Positions 53,116 through 63,004 of a stretch of DNA of 64,000 nt are shown here, piece by piece. The translations under genes and the position numbers were made by a program. This stretch comes from Ceratopteris richardii (taxonomy: Eukaryota > Streptophyta > Polypodiopsida > Polypodiales > Pteridaceae), in contig CM035439.1 in the NCBI GenBank assembly GCA_020310875.1, positions 138,686,852-138,750,851 of the forward strand. Direction: 5' to 3'. Position 1 is the stretch's first letter. Every line of letters starts with the position of its first letter. The notes beneath the pieces were generated by a model that was given only the letters and a program-made list of their open reading frames with translations, ran no database searches and was not told where the DNA came from.

Positions 53116-54576
53116 ATGTTAACACTTGGTTCTATATTCTCACAGAACCAACCAGCGAACAGGGCCATGGCAGAAGCAGGTACCAGTTCTCAAGCCGGAT
53201 CTGGTGCCCAGATTGTGGACATAGAAACACTTCTCCTTGAGCCACGTCTCACCGCAAGACCGCAAGAGCTTCAAGCAGTGCATGTGCTCCCCATTCAGGA
53301 TCCTCCTCAAGGGCACACTTCTCAAGTAGGTAAGCATGCGCATTGGTTCAGTGATGTTGCTGGACCACTGGGCGATGGAACCTATTTCTGGGAAGCCGAA
53401 TTGGAGTTCAATGGCAAATGGGGTCGATACCACTTTTTCACACGCGAGTTTGAAAGCTACCAAAATGCCGAAGTCATGAGATCAGTTTGGATCAAAGCGG
53501 GTGTGGACAGTTATTTCAGGACTCACTTACCAAAGCCGGATTTTTTACGATGTTCATATCTGATCAGTACCATCACGCCAAGCAGGGCCAAGGGAGGCGA
53601 CAACACCTTTGTGTTGCCATCACTGCTGCCGGGTAATGAGCTTAAAAGGTTCAAGTTGAACCTCAATCTGGTAAGAGAAGCATTGGGTATGTATGGCATG
53701 CACATCCCAACAGAAAAGGAAACCATGGTCCCAGGTCGAATGAAGCACAAGGATCTTAATAAGTTGAAGGATATGGTAGCGATGACACCTACCATTGCGC
53801 TTCACCTGCGAACCATCATGCAACATTTTGCTTTCCCCGCCCAGGAACGATTCACAATGCCCCCGAAAAAAATATGGTTCAGTTTATATCTAGCAGAAAC
53901 AGAAAGCCTTCCCATCAATGTGCCCCACTGGATCATCGATCAGATCCACCTAGCGCATCAAAGGTGGAACAAGAAACAGAAGAATGTACTCCACGGGTGT
54001 TGTGCTCTGACCAGAATAATCTATAGATGCTTGGCTTATGACGTGCCTGTTCAGCGGGCACTCGTATGGTCCCGAGTCCAAGAATTCCAGAGAAGACTAT
54101 CAGCAGCAGGTCCCCCATCAAAGAAGATGAGGGGGGGAGTCCAACTACCCTGTGCTCAACCAAGGGGAGCTACCGCTACACCAGAAATCACCCCTCCCCA
54201 GACACGACGAGTTAGGCCATTCACAATCCGGCTACCAAGACCAAGCACAGAGGGGCCTAATCTGGTGTTTCCACCCATTCCATCAGATTTGGAATTTCCA
54301 CAGGGATTTACTCTTGAGGACCTCACGGATGAAGAAATTGCCAGATTAATCTATGACTCTAACCTCGAAGCTGAAGCAGAGCGAGCTCAGGAACCACAAC
54401 CCCAAACAACAACATCGGCCCCCACCCAACCACAAGTTGTAGAAGTCGATGTAGATGAACAAGAGGCAGGAGGAGACGAAGAAGAAGCCGACGAAGAACA
54501 ACATCAAGAATATGACGAACTCTCCGAGTTAGCAAGTGCCCCAGCATATTCGGCACAAATCAAGAGACTATATTGA
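53116..54576 (+). CDS. Gypsy-2 ORF2, 486-codon protein of unknown function
   Basis: From ATG 53116, or more likely ATG 53167 (GCCATGG context), to TGA 54574-54576. A pyrimidine-rich stretch ending CAG at 53143-53145 could be a splice acceptor for a subgenomic RNA. Residues about 70-330 look globular, with aromatic-rich motifs (THWF-like HAHWFSD, YFWEAELEF, WGRYHFFTREF), IALHLRTIMQHFAF and NVPHWIIDQIHLAHQRW. The order recalls the env-like/plant transposon protein of Athila elements, but this is a weak impression. The C-terminus is strongly acidic (about 440-475). No signal peptide or membrane helix seen. Stop, three bases and ORF3 ATG follow in the same frame. Absent from Gypsy-1. Confidence 0.7.
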   Translation: MLTLGSIFSQNQPANRAMAEAGTSSQAGSGAQIVDIETLLLEPRLTARPQELQAVHVLPIQDPPQGHTSQVGKHAHWFSDVAGPLGDGTYFWEAELEFNGKWGRYHFFTREFESYQNAEVMRSVWIKAGVDSYFRTHLPKPDFLRCSYLISTITPSRAKGGDNTFVLPSLLPGNELKRFKLNLNLVREALGMYGMHIPTEKETMVPGRMKHKDLNKLKDMVAMTPTIALHLRTIMQHFAFPAQERFTMPPKKIWFSLYLAETESLPINVPHWIIDQIHLAHQRWNKKQKNVLHGCCALTRIIYRCLAYDVPVQRALVWSRVQEFQRRLSAAGPPSKKMRGGVQLPCAQPRGATATPEITPPQTRRVRPFTIRLPRPSTEGPNLVFPPIPSDLEFPQGFTLEDLTDEEIARLIYDSNLEAEAERAQEPQPQTTTSAPTQPQVVEVDVDEQEAGGDEEEADEEQHQEYDELSELASAPAYSAQIKRLY

Positions 54577-54579
54577 ACC

Positions 54580-57201
54580 ATGCGACTGGTTCAGGAACAG
54601 CATCAGATGTCTCTAGAACAGGGCAAAAGGCTCATGAACGACTTGCTAGCGGAGGAAGGTGTGGACGAGTTGTTCATTGAGTCCATGAACCTTCATGCCG
54701 ACGCCGTAGGACTGGATGAGGCCATTCATGAGGCAGTGGCCTACATTCACAGGTTTGAGAAAAGGGTTCCCGTTCGTCCCAGGAGGTCCGGGAAGCAAAT
54801 TCACATCAATACATCAGCACCAGGCGAGGCAGCGCAATCAGAAGAATATCAAGAAGCACCGTTGTCACCACCATCCCCACCGCGCACTACCCAATTTACC
54901 CCACCACAGGGCACTAGCACTACCACGTTCACTACCACTACCATTGTCATGGGCATTCCACTCTCTCCGGGAATCCAATTCGGGGGAGTCACCATGCCCA
55001 CCTTCACCACCCTGTTCACCGATGTCACATCCACTCCACCCACGATTCCCATCTACACCGTCACTCAAACAGTTGACACGATGGAAACATCACCTGCCAC
55101 AGCACCACTCCCTCCCCCCATGCCACCTTCATCACCCATACCCCCTCCACCCACATCTCCACTTACATCCACATCATTCACCTCTCCCATTCCCGCCCCC
55201 ATTCCCCCTGCATCTTCACCCCTCCCAGCATTATTTAATGTAAATAACATATTTTTAGCATTAAACCAATGTGTATACCAGCTCCAGAATGAGTACAAAG
55301 CTCTGGACAACCGGTATCAGCAACTGGAAACGCACCATCAGAACTTACAAAGACAATTTCACATTCTACAAACAGAAAATGCAGAACTGAATCAACACTA
55401 CACGACGCTTGAGCAGGCTCACCAAACATTATTGGAGGCACCCCAACCATCGACAGAATCAGGTGTCAAACAACTAGAAGCTTTGCTCGAGGTATACCAA
55501 GCCGATAATCTCAAAGTCCGACGTAACCTGGCACTTCTCAGAAAACACATGGCGGCCACCCTTGAAGAAAACAAGAGACTGCAGCAGCAAAATGAAGCAA
55601 ATCTAGAAGCAGCAATGGAAGGCTCTCCACACGAAATTGATCCAGAGCAGTTTAAAGTTGTGCCCTCAGAGACAATGAAGACCATCTTGGACAGCTATGC
55701 AGATCTATTAGAAGCTCATGATGACTTGGAAAGGGAACGTGATGCGCTGCGCAATCAACTCCAAGAGCAACAGACAGCACCCAAAATCACAGAAACGGCC
55801 ACGACTTCAGAGGAAGTCAAGACATTGAAAGAGCAGGTGGCCGAATTACAGGCACGATTACTCACACATGAAAGGCAACCCTCTCCAGTTGTCGAACCAG
55901 AACCCGAGGATTTGGTACCCATCGAGGTAGATGAGACGTATGAGGAACCTTACGTTCCTATGCCAATGCCAGGTGGTGAGCAAACCGCAGAAGGGATGGA
56001 TACGTTAGAAATTGAAGTACCTGAGTGGCTCCAAACACTAGAGAAAACGGCATCAACTCATGAAGATCGAGTGGCAGTTCAAATCCAATCTATGGCAAAG
56101 ATAGAGGACACTATTATTAAATCAGAATACTTCCGCAGCATGTCCCACCATAGATGGATCGGAACCAATGATGATCAATACGTGCCATATTGTATACTCC
56201 TGGCGGACTATAATGCAGAAATCCAACAAAGATGTGGCAAATCTCCAATGTTTGCTACACAATTTGGGCCAGATGACATCCCAGCGAGCGCTCAAAAAGG
56301 ATCCATTCATCAACCCACTTGGAGGATCCGACTCCTCGAAACCTACCCGGAGATGGTTCGCACCTGGACGAATATGCCTCTTTTTATTAAATATAACCCT
56401 TGTTATGTTCCTGTACTCCGCAGACGCACATGGCCAGAGTTTACCATTGCAGTCAAGAATATCAAGGGCTGCGCCAAATGGTTAAACTACGTCTATCTAG
56501 CACCCCCTCAAGGGCCTCCCACCGTCAATTACATGATTTCCACTATACGGCACTGGAGCATCCGATTAAGGAATACCCCTGATGTAATGGCCCAGATGTG
56601 CATGAAAATTTTTGAGTTAATGCTTATTACATTCAGGACATTCAAGAATATCAAGGACCCACACTTCTCAGGCGTCGGATTCCTTACAGGAAACCAAGAT
56701 TTAGTTTATGACATGAGCACCACTCCTTCCATAGAGGTGATATATGCTTGGCACGCCAGAATAAAATACCTCCCAGCCTGCTTTAAACAAACATTCGAAG
56801 AGATGTTCATAACAGGGTTCTGGGAATACCACTCAGAAATATTTGTACCCAGACCCTCACATCTCCTCCATTTATTTGCTGTGGAGCGAACCATTCACTC
56901 AGAACAGTTACGGGTGCCACATCCAGATGTCCCAGGGCCAGTCAATTGGGATGCATTGCTGACAGATCTAGCAAGGGGACTCAGGTTAGAAGAACACCAC
57001 CTCGCCGCCGATGTTGTACAATACTACGTCCAAAAAGCAGCTAGACAAGGGTCTGTCAGGGGCAACAGACGCGAGAGTGGGGGGGGTGTTGGCAGTAGCC
57101 TTGGTACACCAGGACGTACAAGACATGAAAGTCAAAGAAGGGAGTCAGAGCGAAGGGACAGCACAAGCAAACAGGGCAGTCAAAGAAGATCTGGCAAGTA
57201 G
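54580..57201 (+). CDS. Gypsy-2 ORF3, 873 codons, coiled coil plus conserved C-terminal domain
   Basis: ATG 54580 lies three bases after the ORF2 stop, in the same frame. Helical N-terminus (1-60), Pro/Thr/Ser-rich low-complexity region (about 85-220), coiled coil (about 235-410) and acidic patch. A conserved C-terminal domain (about 545-790) has matches in Gypsy-1: RRTWPEF, KQTFEEMFITGFWEY, SEIFV. A basic Arg/Ser-rich tail follows. From about residue 836 the protein is encoded by the 3' LTR, ending TAG 57199-57201. No transmembrane segment, so a true envelope protein is unlikely. A particle-associated or nucleic-acid-binding accessory protein is a guess from the coiled coil and basic tail. 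Confidence 0.75.
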   Translation: MRLVQEQHQMSLEQGKRLMNDLLAEEGVDELFIESMNLHADAVGLDEAIHEAVAYIHRFEKRVPVRPRRSGKQIHINTSAPGEAAQSEEYQEAPLSPPSPPRTTQFTPPQGTSTTTFTTTTIVMGIPLSPGIQFGGVTMPTFTTLFTDVTSTPPTIPIYTVTQTVDTMETSPATAPLPPPMPPSSPIPPPPTSPLTSTSFTSPIPAPIPPASSPLPALFNVNNIFLALNQCVYQLQNEYKALDNRYQQLETHHQNLQRQFHILQTENAELNQHYTTLEQAHQTLLEAPQPSTESGVKQLEALLEVYQADNLKVRRNLALLRKHMAATLEENKRLQQQNEANLEAAMEGSPHEIDPEQFKVVPSETMKTILDSYADLLEAHDDLERERDALRNQLQEQQTAPKITETATTSEEVKTLKEQVAELQARLLTHERQPSPVVEPEPEDLVPIEVDETYEEPYVPMPMPGGEQTAEGMDTLEIEVPEWLQTLEKTASTHEDRVAVQIQSMAKIEDTIIKSEYFRSMSHHRWIGTNDDQYVPYCILLADYNAEIQQRCGKSPMFATQFGPDDIPASAQKGSIHQPTWRIRLLETYPEMVRTWTNMPLFIKYNPCYVPVLRRRTWPEFTIAVKNIKGCAKWLNYVYLAPPQGPPTVNYMISTIRHWSIRLRNTPDVMAQMCMKIFELMLITFRTFKNIKDPHFSGVGFLTGNQDLVYDMSTTPSIEVIYAWHARIKYLPACFKQTFEEMFITGFWEYHSEIFVPRPSHLLHLFAVERTIHSEQLRVPHPDVPGPVNWDALLTDLARGLRLEEHHLAADVVQYYVQKAARQGSVRGNRRESGGGVGSSLGTPGRTRHESQRRESERRDSTSKQGSQRRSGK
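57072..57086 (+). promoter_or_regulatory. Gypsy-2 polypurine tract
   Basis: GAGAGTGGGGGGGG abuts the 3' LTR and lies within ORF3, where it encodes Gly-rich residues. Confidence 0.8.
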
Positions 57202-57802
57202 GCCAATATTTTTTCAAGACATCAATGCAAATCAAAGAGATGGACATGCCGGGAGGAAGAGCAAGTAGGGAGCTTGAAGATATGTATGGCAGATCACTAG
57301 AAGAAATCCCTACAACAACAGTGATTTTTATCACTAACAATCATTGAAAATCTCATTTCACATTTTTGTAGCTCCATTTTGTGCAAGCCAAGGAGTCCTT
57401 GAGCTTGAGGAGCCTTAGAAGTAGTTGCGTACCAATTTTCGTATTTTTTAGATCTCGTTTGAGCCCCCAAATAAGCCCTGGAACCTAATTTTTAACTAGG
57501 CCGGACACTAGGTTTGGACAGGGCCAAAAGCTAGTCAAAAACTATAAAAAGAGCTAGAGGGCTCATTTTTGAGGTTAGATTGTAATTGAAACGAACTTGT
57601 AAGAGCATTTTGAAAGTAATCTAAAAGCTCCATTGATTCTCACTCTTTGTCTTGCCGTGTGTGCTCGTGTGTGTGTATGTGTGTGCATGCTAGTGTGCTT
57701 CTCACTCACGCACTTGTGCTGCCACTTGCTCGAGGTCTTCATACCATCCTCACGTCTTCTCGGATTGACATTAAAGGAGGTGCTACTCATCATTGAGCTA
57801 CA
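57087..57802 (+). repeat. Gypsy-2 3' LTR
   Basis: 716-bp repeat of 40738-41455, followed by the GGGGT duplication. Confidence 0.95.
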
Positions 57803-60267
57803 GGGGTCCAGCCAACAAGCTCGGTCAGTATGCTATATACTTGTGCATTTCAAAGATGCAGGCGGCTAGGCGGAAGGAGCTCGAAAAGAAGATATAGTAG
57901 AGGGTGGTTTTATTTGTAAGACGAGACAGCTATCGGGTGTCAGAGGAGGTGGAGAGGGTGCGAAGGGTGGTAGTGAACGGGAGGAAGCAGAGGGGTTTTT
58001 TCCTCATTCTCTCTGTGTGTGCAAGATTGAGAGGGCAGTGGGCAAGTTCTATCTGTTGGGGGCTATTAACTTGAAGCTGAAGAAGGAGGGAGGGGCATTT
58101 TTCTCTCTATTTGATCAGCGCGTGCAGGCGTCAATGAAGAACTAGGTCAAGAGGGGATTATTGGAGTTTCCTCGAGAGGTTGTTGACAGTAGTAAGAGAG
58201 CAAAGGGGGGAATAATGGTGACCTTTTTGAGGAGAAATGCTGAGCACAGAAGGGGAATACGAGCGAAAGTTCTTCTCATTGCTGGGGGCTCATCCGAGTG
58301 TCAAATCTGTGGGTGTTAGCAGACGCAAGGACTGTGGAAGGATAGAACATTGCTAATGATACCAAAATAGCTTGACATGGATGACATCGTGGAAACCATG
58401 TACTGAGGGCGAAAGGAAGATGAGAAGTGACAACCTTCAGTAGAGGACTCTTAGCTTCTGTTTCAAGATTTCTTGTGTTCAAGAGGGACGAGGAGGTCAA
58501 TACGCAAAGGCCTCATAATATGCATGAGAAGTTTGTTCTGAAATCCTTTCTATTATGAAATTGACTCGTGCTGTTGCTGTCATTAGAAAGAAATCGATCT
58601 GAGCATCATCATAGTGAGCAATTTGTCTTTTCTCCGTACTGTTATCAAATGCGTTAGTTGCATCAGGACGATTGTGGCTGGAATAATCCTGGACTATGTT
58701 GAGTTTTTTTCTTCCTTTTTGAGACATCGCTGAGGTGTTGTTTGTCCATCAAGACTGTGATGTGTTCTTATGCTTTTCTGATGTTGATCTTTTGTCGGAA
58801 CTCTCTCCCAATTGCTTTGAATAGTACTAAGCAATCTGTAACAGGTTTGTTTTCTATTAAGTTCTTCCTTTGAAAACCATTTAGTGCTATACACCTACGT
58901 TGAAATTGGGCCAGCAGTCAAGATACTTGAAAAGAGGCGACGGTTGTCTGTGAGGCTCCCACTCGGTTATCCTGCATTTCATAAACCTGGTAGTTACACT
59001 TGGGTTAAATCCTATGAAAACTCCATTGGTCTAAAGAAGTGCAACCATTTCGAGTAGCTTCTCTTCGTAATTTGAAAGGTAGGTAGCTAAGCTATTGAGT
59101 ATGCACATATCCACTGATCGCTCATAAGAATTGTGTGTTCTTTCCATACTTAATAACATGAAACTGTAGATGGTTGGCAAGTATACATGCACATTTTAAG
59201 GATACTAGCCGCATAAATCGTGTGTGTGATTCCGAAAGGGCTTTCTTGAAGAGAAAATGGCAGAGTTGATTTTCCTTTGTATGTGTTAATCAGGCGAACG
59301 CACATGTATGTATATGCGTAATTGCAGGTGCATGGCACGAAACACCACTTAAACCTTTGGTGTTTGTATTGAGGCTTGTGCTGCTAGGTAATAGTGTCCA
59401 ACATCAAATTTGACACTGGTTTTACGGACATTGGTTAGCTGCTAGACCTTTAATTGCAAATAAAAGTGCTCTACTATCCAAAGAAGTTGATACCTTGTGA
59501 GCAGCGGATAAAAATTCTATCTAATTACACAACGATGATTTGTCTTGGGTGCAAGAACTGCATGGCTAATGAAGATATTTAGCTGCTGATATATTGTTCT
59601 CAAATAATACCGCTATGGAGGTGCTCTCGATTCAGGGCACTTAATCTTTCTCCCTTTGGTTAAAAGAGATGCATGAATACGTTCTCAGGTTGTTTGTTCT
59701 ATTCTTGACACTTACATAGAGGCACTCATATCTGCACTCATGATCATCTCCGGGAATATGTATGAACGTGTGTGTCAATGCCACTCTATGTGTTACAATG
59801 GGGCAGAACGCAAGCAAAACAAAGAGAAGTAAATTTGGGAGTTGTTCCGAATTACTTGTTGGTTTGTGCATATTTGTATACGATAGTATGTCTATTTAAT
59901 ATGTGTGTTGTGGAGAGTGTTGCTCTTGGTCTTAAGAAAAAAATTGAATGAGAAAGAATAGGAATCCAAATGCACTGTGCTTGTGAACTGTTGACCGTGC
60001 GTGAAGAGGTTTGGTGCGTTCTTGTGTGTATGTGAGAGTGGGAGAGGGAGACAGATAGGCTAAGAGTAAGAGTAAGCAAACAGAAAGGAACAGGAAATAA
60101 GTGGAACAAAATAAGTGGAACAAGAGCGCATGATTTAGGGGAGGCTTGGGATACATTCAAGTACTATTTGGTGACTTAAAGCAAAGAGAGTGGATCGATT
60201 CCGAGGTGTTTGAGCAGAATAAAGGCTTGCATAATCATATTTCGCTTGGGCATTAGGACTTAACATT
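57803..60267 (+). other. Unit 3 middle part: coding-like remnants
   Basis: Continues unit 3 right after Gypsy-2 (CCAGCCAACAAGCTCGG). Matches 21650-23291 and 33790-36554. Open stretches are split by stops; no domain recognised. About 300 bp of the GT/GA-rich segment of unit 2 are missing near 59974. Confidence 0.5.
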
Positions 60268-60285
60268 TGGCGATCCTACTAGGGA
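60268..60285 (+). promoter_or_regulatory. Primer-site-like motif, unit 3
   Basis: TGGCGATCCTACTAGGGA, one difference from unit 2, after CTTAACA plus two bases. Confidence 0.35.
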
Positions 60286-60391
60286 GTTGGCTTGGCACTC
60301 CTCATAGAGTCGTGCCACGAGTACGCTCGATGCCCCAATTGTGCGGCACAGCCCGTCGGCCCAGATTGAGTGTGCTGGCTTAGGTAGAAAT

Positions 60392-61821
60392 ATGGCGCAA
60401 AGTACGCAAGTCGTAAATGTTCAAAAGGTAAGCCCAACGACAATGACCCTAGAATAGACTAGAAGTCGAAGAGAGTGTGGATGCTCAATGCAAAGCAATG
60501 CATATGAATGTTGTTGGGTTGGTCCAATCTCGAATTATATTCGGTGTTGGTGTTGTGAGAAAGTGGGACATATTGCAAAGTTCTACCCTCGTGTGTCAAG
60601 TCCATTGGACTTTGTCCCTAGATGTGTAGAATGTGGGAAGAAGAGGCTATGCGAGCACGTGTGTGGTTCAAAAGAGGTGAATGACATAAAGGTTGCAAGG
60701 AATGAATCCGATAGGTGTTTGTCCTCTTTTTATGTGGAAGTTGACATGAGTGGAGTCGCTTCGTCGACAGAGACCTCAAGAGGGAACGGAAACAAGGATG
60801 GGGAATCCAAGAATCAAGCTTTGATGGAACTTGTAGAGATCCTGAAATGTCAAGTGAATTTGCTTCGGATAGAGCGGGATAGCGAGAGGACCAAGGTAGA
60901 AAAGCTTGAGGAAAGTCAAGCAAGGTTAGGAGAGGTCGTCGTGAAATGTGTAGAACAATTGCAAGTTGTGGAGAATTGAAGCAGGGAGATGAAAGCGAAC
61001 GAAAGCTTGAGGGAAGGCCTTGCGAGGTCTGAGCATGAGAACGTGATCTTAGACTTAAGAACTGGCTTGATGATAGCCGATTGCCATAGCATTGGGATCG
61101 AGGAGGATTCCCCTAAATATGATAATGACCTGGCATAGAAAGTCGACGGAATGGAAAAGGAGATCGAGAAATTGCGAGAGGTGACCGGTAGATATGATGA
61201 CCAAGCCGGTGAGGTAGTGGAAGAGTTCCACCTGGAGTTAGAAAGAATGAAAAGTGCTCAAGTAGAGAACGATGAGAAAGTGAGATGGGTAGAAAAAGAA
61301 AATGGGAGGTTGAAAGGGAACTCGATAGATGGATGAGTCAGAGAGACGATGAGAGACGGAATTGTGTAGAAGGGGACCAAAAAATAGGGAGAATTGAGGA
61401 AGAGTTGAAAGCGGTGTTGGATAGGTTGGATGTGTTCGGAACGGAGTTAGAAAGAACGAAGAATGAATTGTGAAAGAAGGTAGATGATCTAGATGTAGAA
61501 AATATGAGTAGGATTTGGGAAGAAAGATCGATTAGAGAGGAAGTCGAGAAGTTGATCGTTCGAGTTGAGAAGAGGGAGGATATTCCCCTCGGATCTGCAA
61601 AAAGGGTGAGAGAGGATAAAGAGATGGAGCAAATATGGAATCGGTTCCGAAGCATTGACTCTGACCTGTTCCAATATCAGAGTGATATTGAGCACAACAA
61701 ACAAGGATTAAGAGACCTAGCGGCGAGGCTTGAAGCACTAAGAAGTACAACGACCAATGGTAGCTTTCCGTGTCATCTATCAGGTCAGGTGGAATCTCTG
61801 CGAGGCAAAGGTTGGAGGTAA
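60392..61821 (+). pseudogene. Zinc-knuckle/coiled-coil gag-like gene, copy 3 (broken)
   Basis: Same gene as 36679-38109. ATG 60392 is kept, but in-frame TAGs lie near 60455-60465. The knuckle reads CWCCEKVGHIAKFY, so its last Cys is lost (TGC to TAC). Further breaks: TGA at 60977-60979 (AGA in copy 2), a stop near 61136, a short deletion near 61318 and TGA near 61471. The middle part still shows AAG where copy 2 has the TAG, so the ancestral frame can be inferred to be open there. Non-functional. Confidence 0.6.
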
Positions 61822-63004
61822 AAAATAGAGACGAGGAGATGGATGTCGGTGAGGATGGCTTGAGTCTGACTAGGGTTGCTTTGCGGATTGCAAGTCTGAG
61901 ATGTGAGGACGGGCGGATCAAGTCTGTTGTATGCTTAGGATTGAAGTGAAACTTTTTGAGGTTTTAGGTCGACAAAGTAGTTAGTGTGTGCGGGTTTCGA
62001 GAGGAAAAGTTGACCATGGCATTAGTGGCCGGATTTTGGCTTGAGTAGCAGCAGAGAGGATATGTGTCTCATCAGGATGTCCATGGGGGGATATATGTAT
62101 GTGCATCCTGATTGGGATGGTTGGGAAAATGTCGCTTCTTTTGTCTCCTAATTCTCGAGATGCAGGAATTAAAAAAAAAAAGTGTATATTTGTATATGTG
62201 TGCGTGTGGTTACGTGCCTATGTGGGCCGATAGGTGGGTGGACCCACTTTGGCCGGGTGGTCAAAGCCAGGAACCAACGTCGGTTTCGCATGGCGCGCTA
62301 CGTTGGGTTGGTAGGTGGTTTGAACAAACTCGATCGGGTGGTCGAGTCCATGAGCCAGGAACCAACGTCGGTTTCGCATGGCGCGCTACGTTGGGTTGGT
62401 AGGTGGTTTGAACAAACTCGATCGGGTGGTCGAGTCCATGAGTCACATCCAGCTTCGGCGTCGGCTGACAAGTGTGAGTAAATATGTGAAAAAAATGATG
62501 AAAAAAGAGAGAAAAATGTGAAAAAATATGAATGAGAAAAATTCCTCGTTCGAGGGGGGACAAAAGAGAGGTGAGAGAGCATGATGCTCGGATGGTATGT
62601 GTATGTGTTGTGGGGATCTGGGATTGTGTGGACTCCTGATGAGGCATGTCGAATCAAAGCTTAAGCTCGGCTAGGGTTTTGGCGATGACGTGCCTGTGGA
62701 AGACTTGGACTTTGAGGGATCTAAGCGTGCTAGTGGCTTTGCTCGTCTGCGAACTTTTGGGAGGTGCTCATTTTGGTTCTTAGGCTGTGCAACTACTTGT
62801 GATGTCCTGAAGCATGTCGACGATGAGCGATCTTGTCGGAGTGAGCTCGTGTTAGGCTTGAGTGGTTTTTCATTTATGTCCATCAATTCAGAGGTGGTGG
62901 TGAACTAGCATGGAATTCAGTTGAAAAGCGAAAAAAAAATAAAAAAATACAAAGAGTCGATGAAAGGGAAGTGGGTAGTGAAAACCCTAGGTGGAAGGGG
63001 CATG
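61822..63004 (+). other. Unit 3 tail, no gene seen
   Basis: Matches 24848-25960 and 38110-39225. Contains the 88-bp duplication. The match to units 1 and 2 stops at AAGGGGCATG (about 63004). Confidence 0.55.
62266..62441 (+). repeat. Perfect 88-bp tandem duplication
   Basis: 62266-62353 and 62354-62441 are identical (GCCAGGAACC to GTCCATGA). Units 1 and 2 have one related copy each. Confidence 0.9.

Larger units (their letters stand above)
40738..57802 (+). mobile_element. Gypsy-2: complete young Ty3/gypsy element, 17,065 bp
   Basis: LTRs of 718 and 716 bp (TGTTGGCAG to GAGCTACA) differ by about three substitutions and one 2-bp indel by eye, so insertion is very recent. Primer site, leader, gag, linker, pol, two 3' ORFs and a polypurine tract are present, and the TSD and empty sites confirm the borders. 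It is large for a plant gypsy element. No chromodomain was seen; the RT and primer site point to the Athila/Tat side of plant gypsy diversity (inference). Unusual parts are a duplicated integrase zinc-binding module, a second protease-like domain after integrase, and ORF2 and ORF3. One TAG in the integrase (51147) and one frame change near 46640 stand between the copy and a full set of proteins. Confidence 0.95.
39880..63004 (+). repeat. Tandem unit 3 (interrupted by Gypsy-2, cut off at 63004)
   Basis: Third copy; about 6.1 kb remain after removing Gypsy-2 and one TSD copy. It lacks about 300 bp relative to unit 2 (35976-36272) and carries an 88-bp tandem duplication at 62266-62441. The unit stops at 63004, where minus-strand Gypsy-3 gag begins. 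Confidence 0.85.

Noticed and set aside
54580-57201. ORF3 as a true envelope protein
   Set aside because: No signal peptide or membrane helix could be seen; coiled coil and basic tail do not by themselves support that role.
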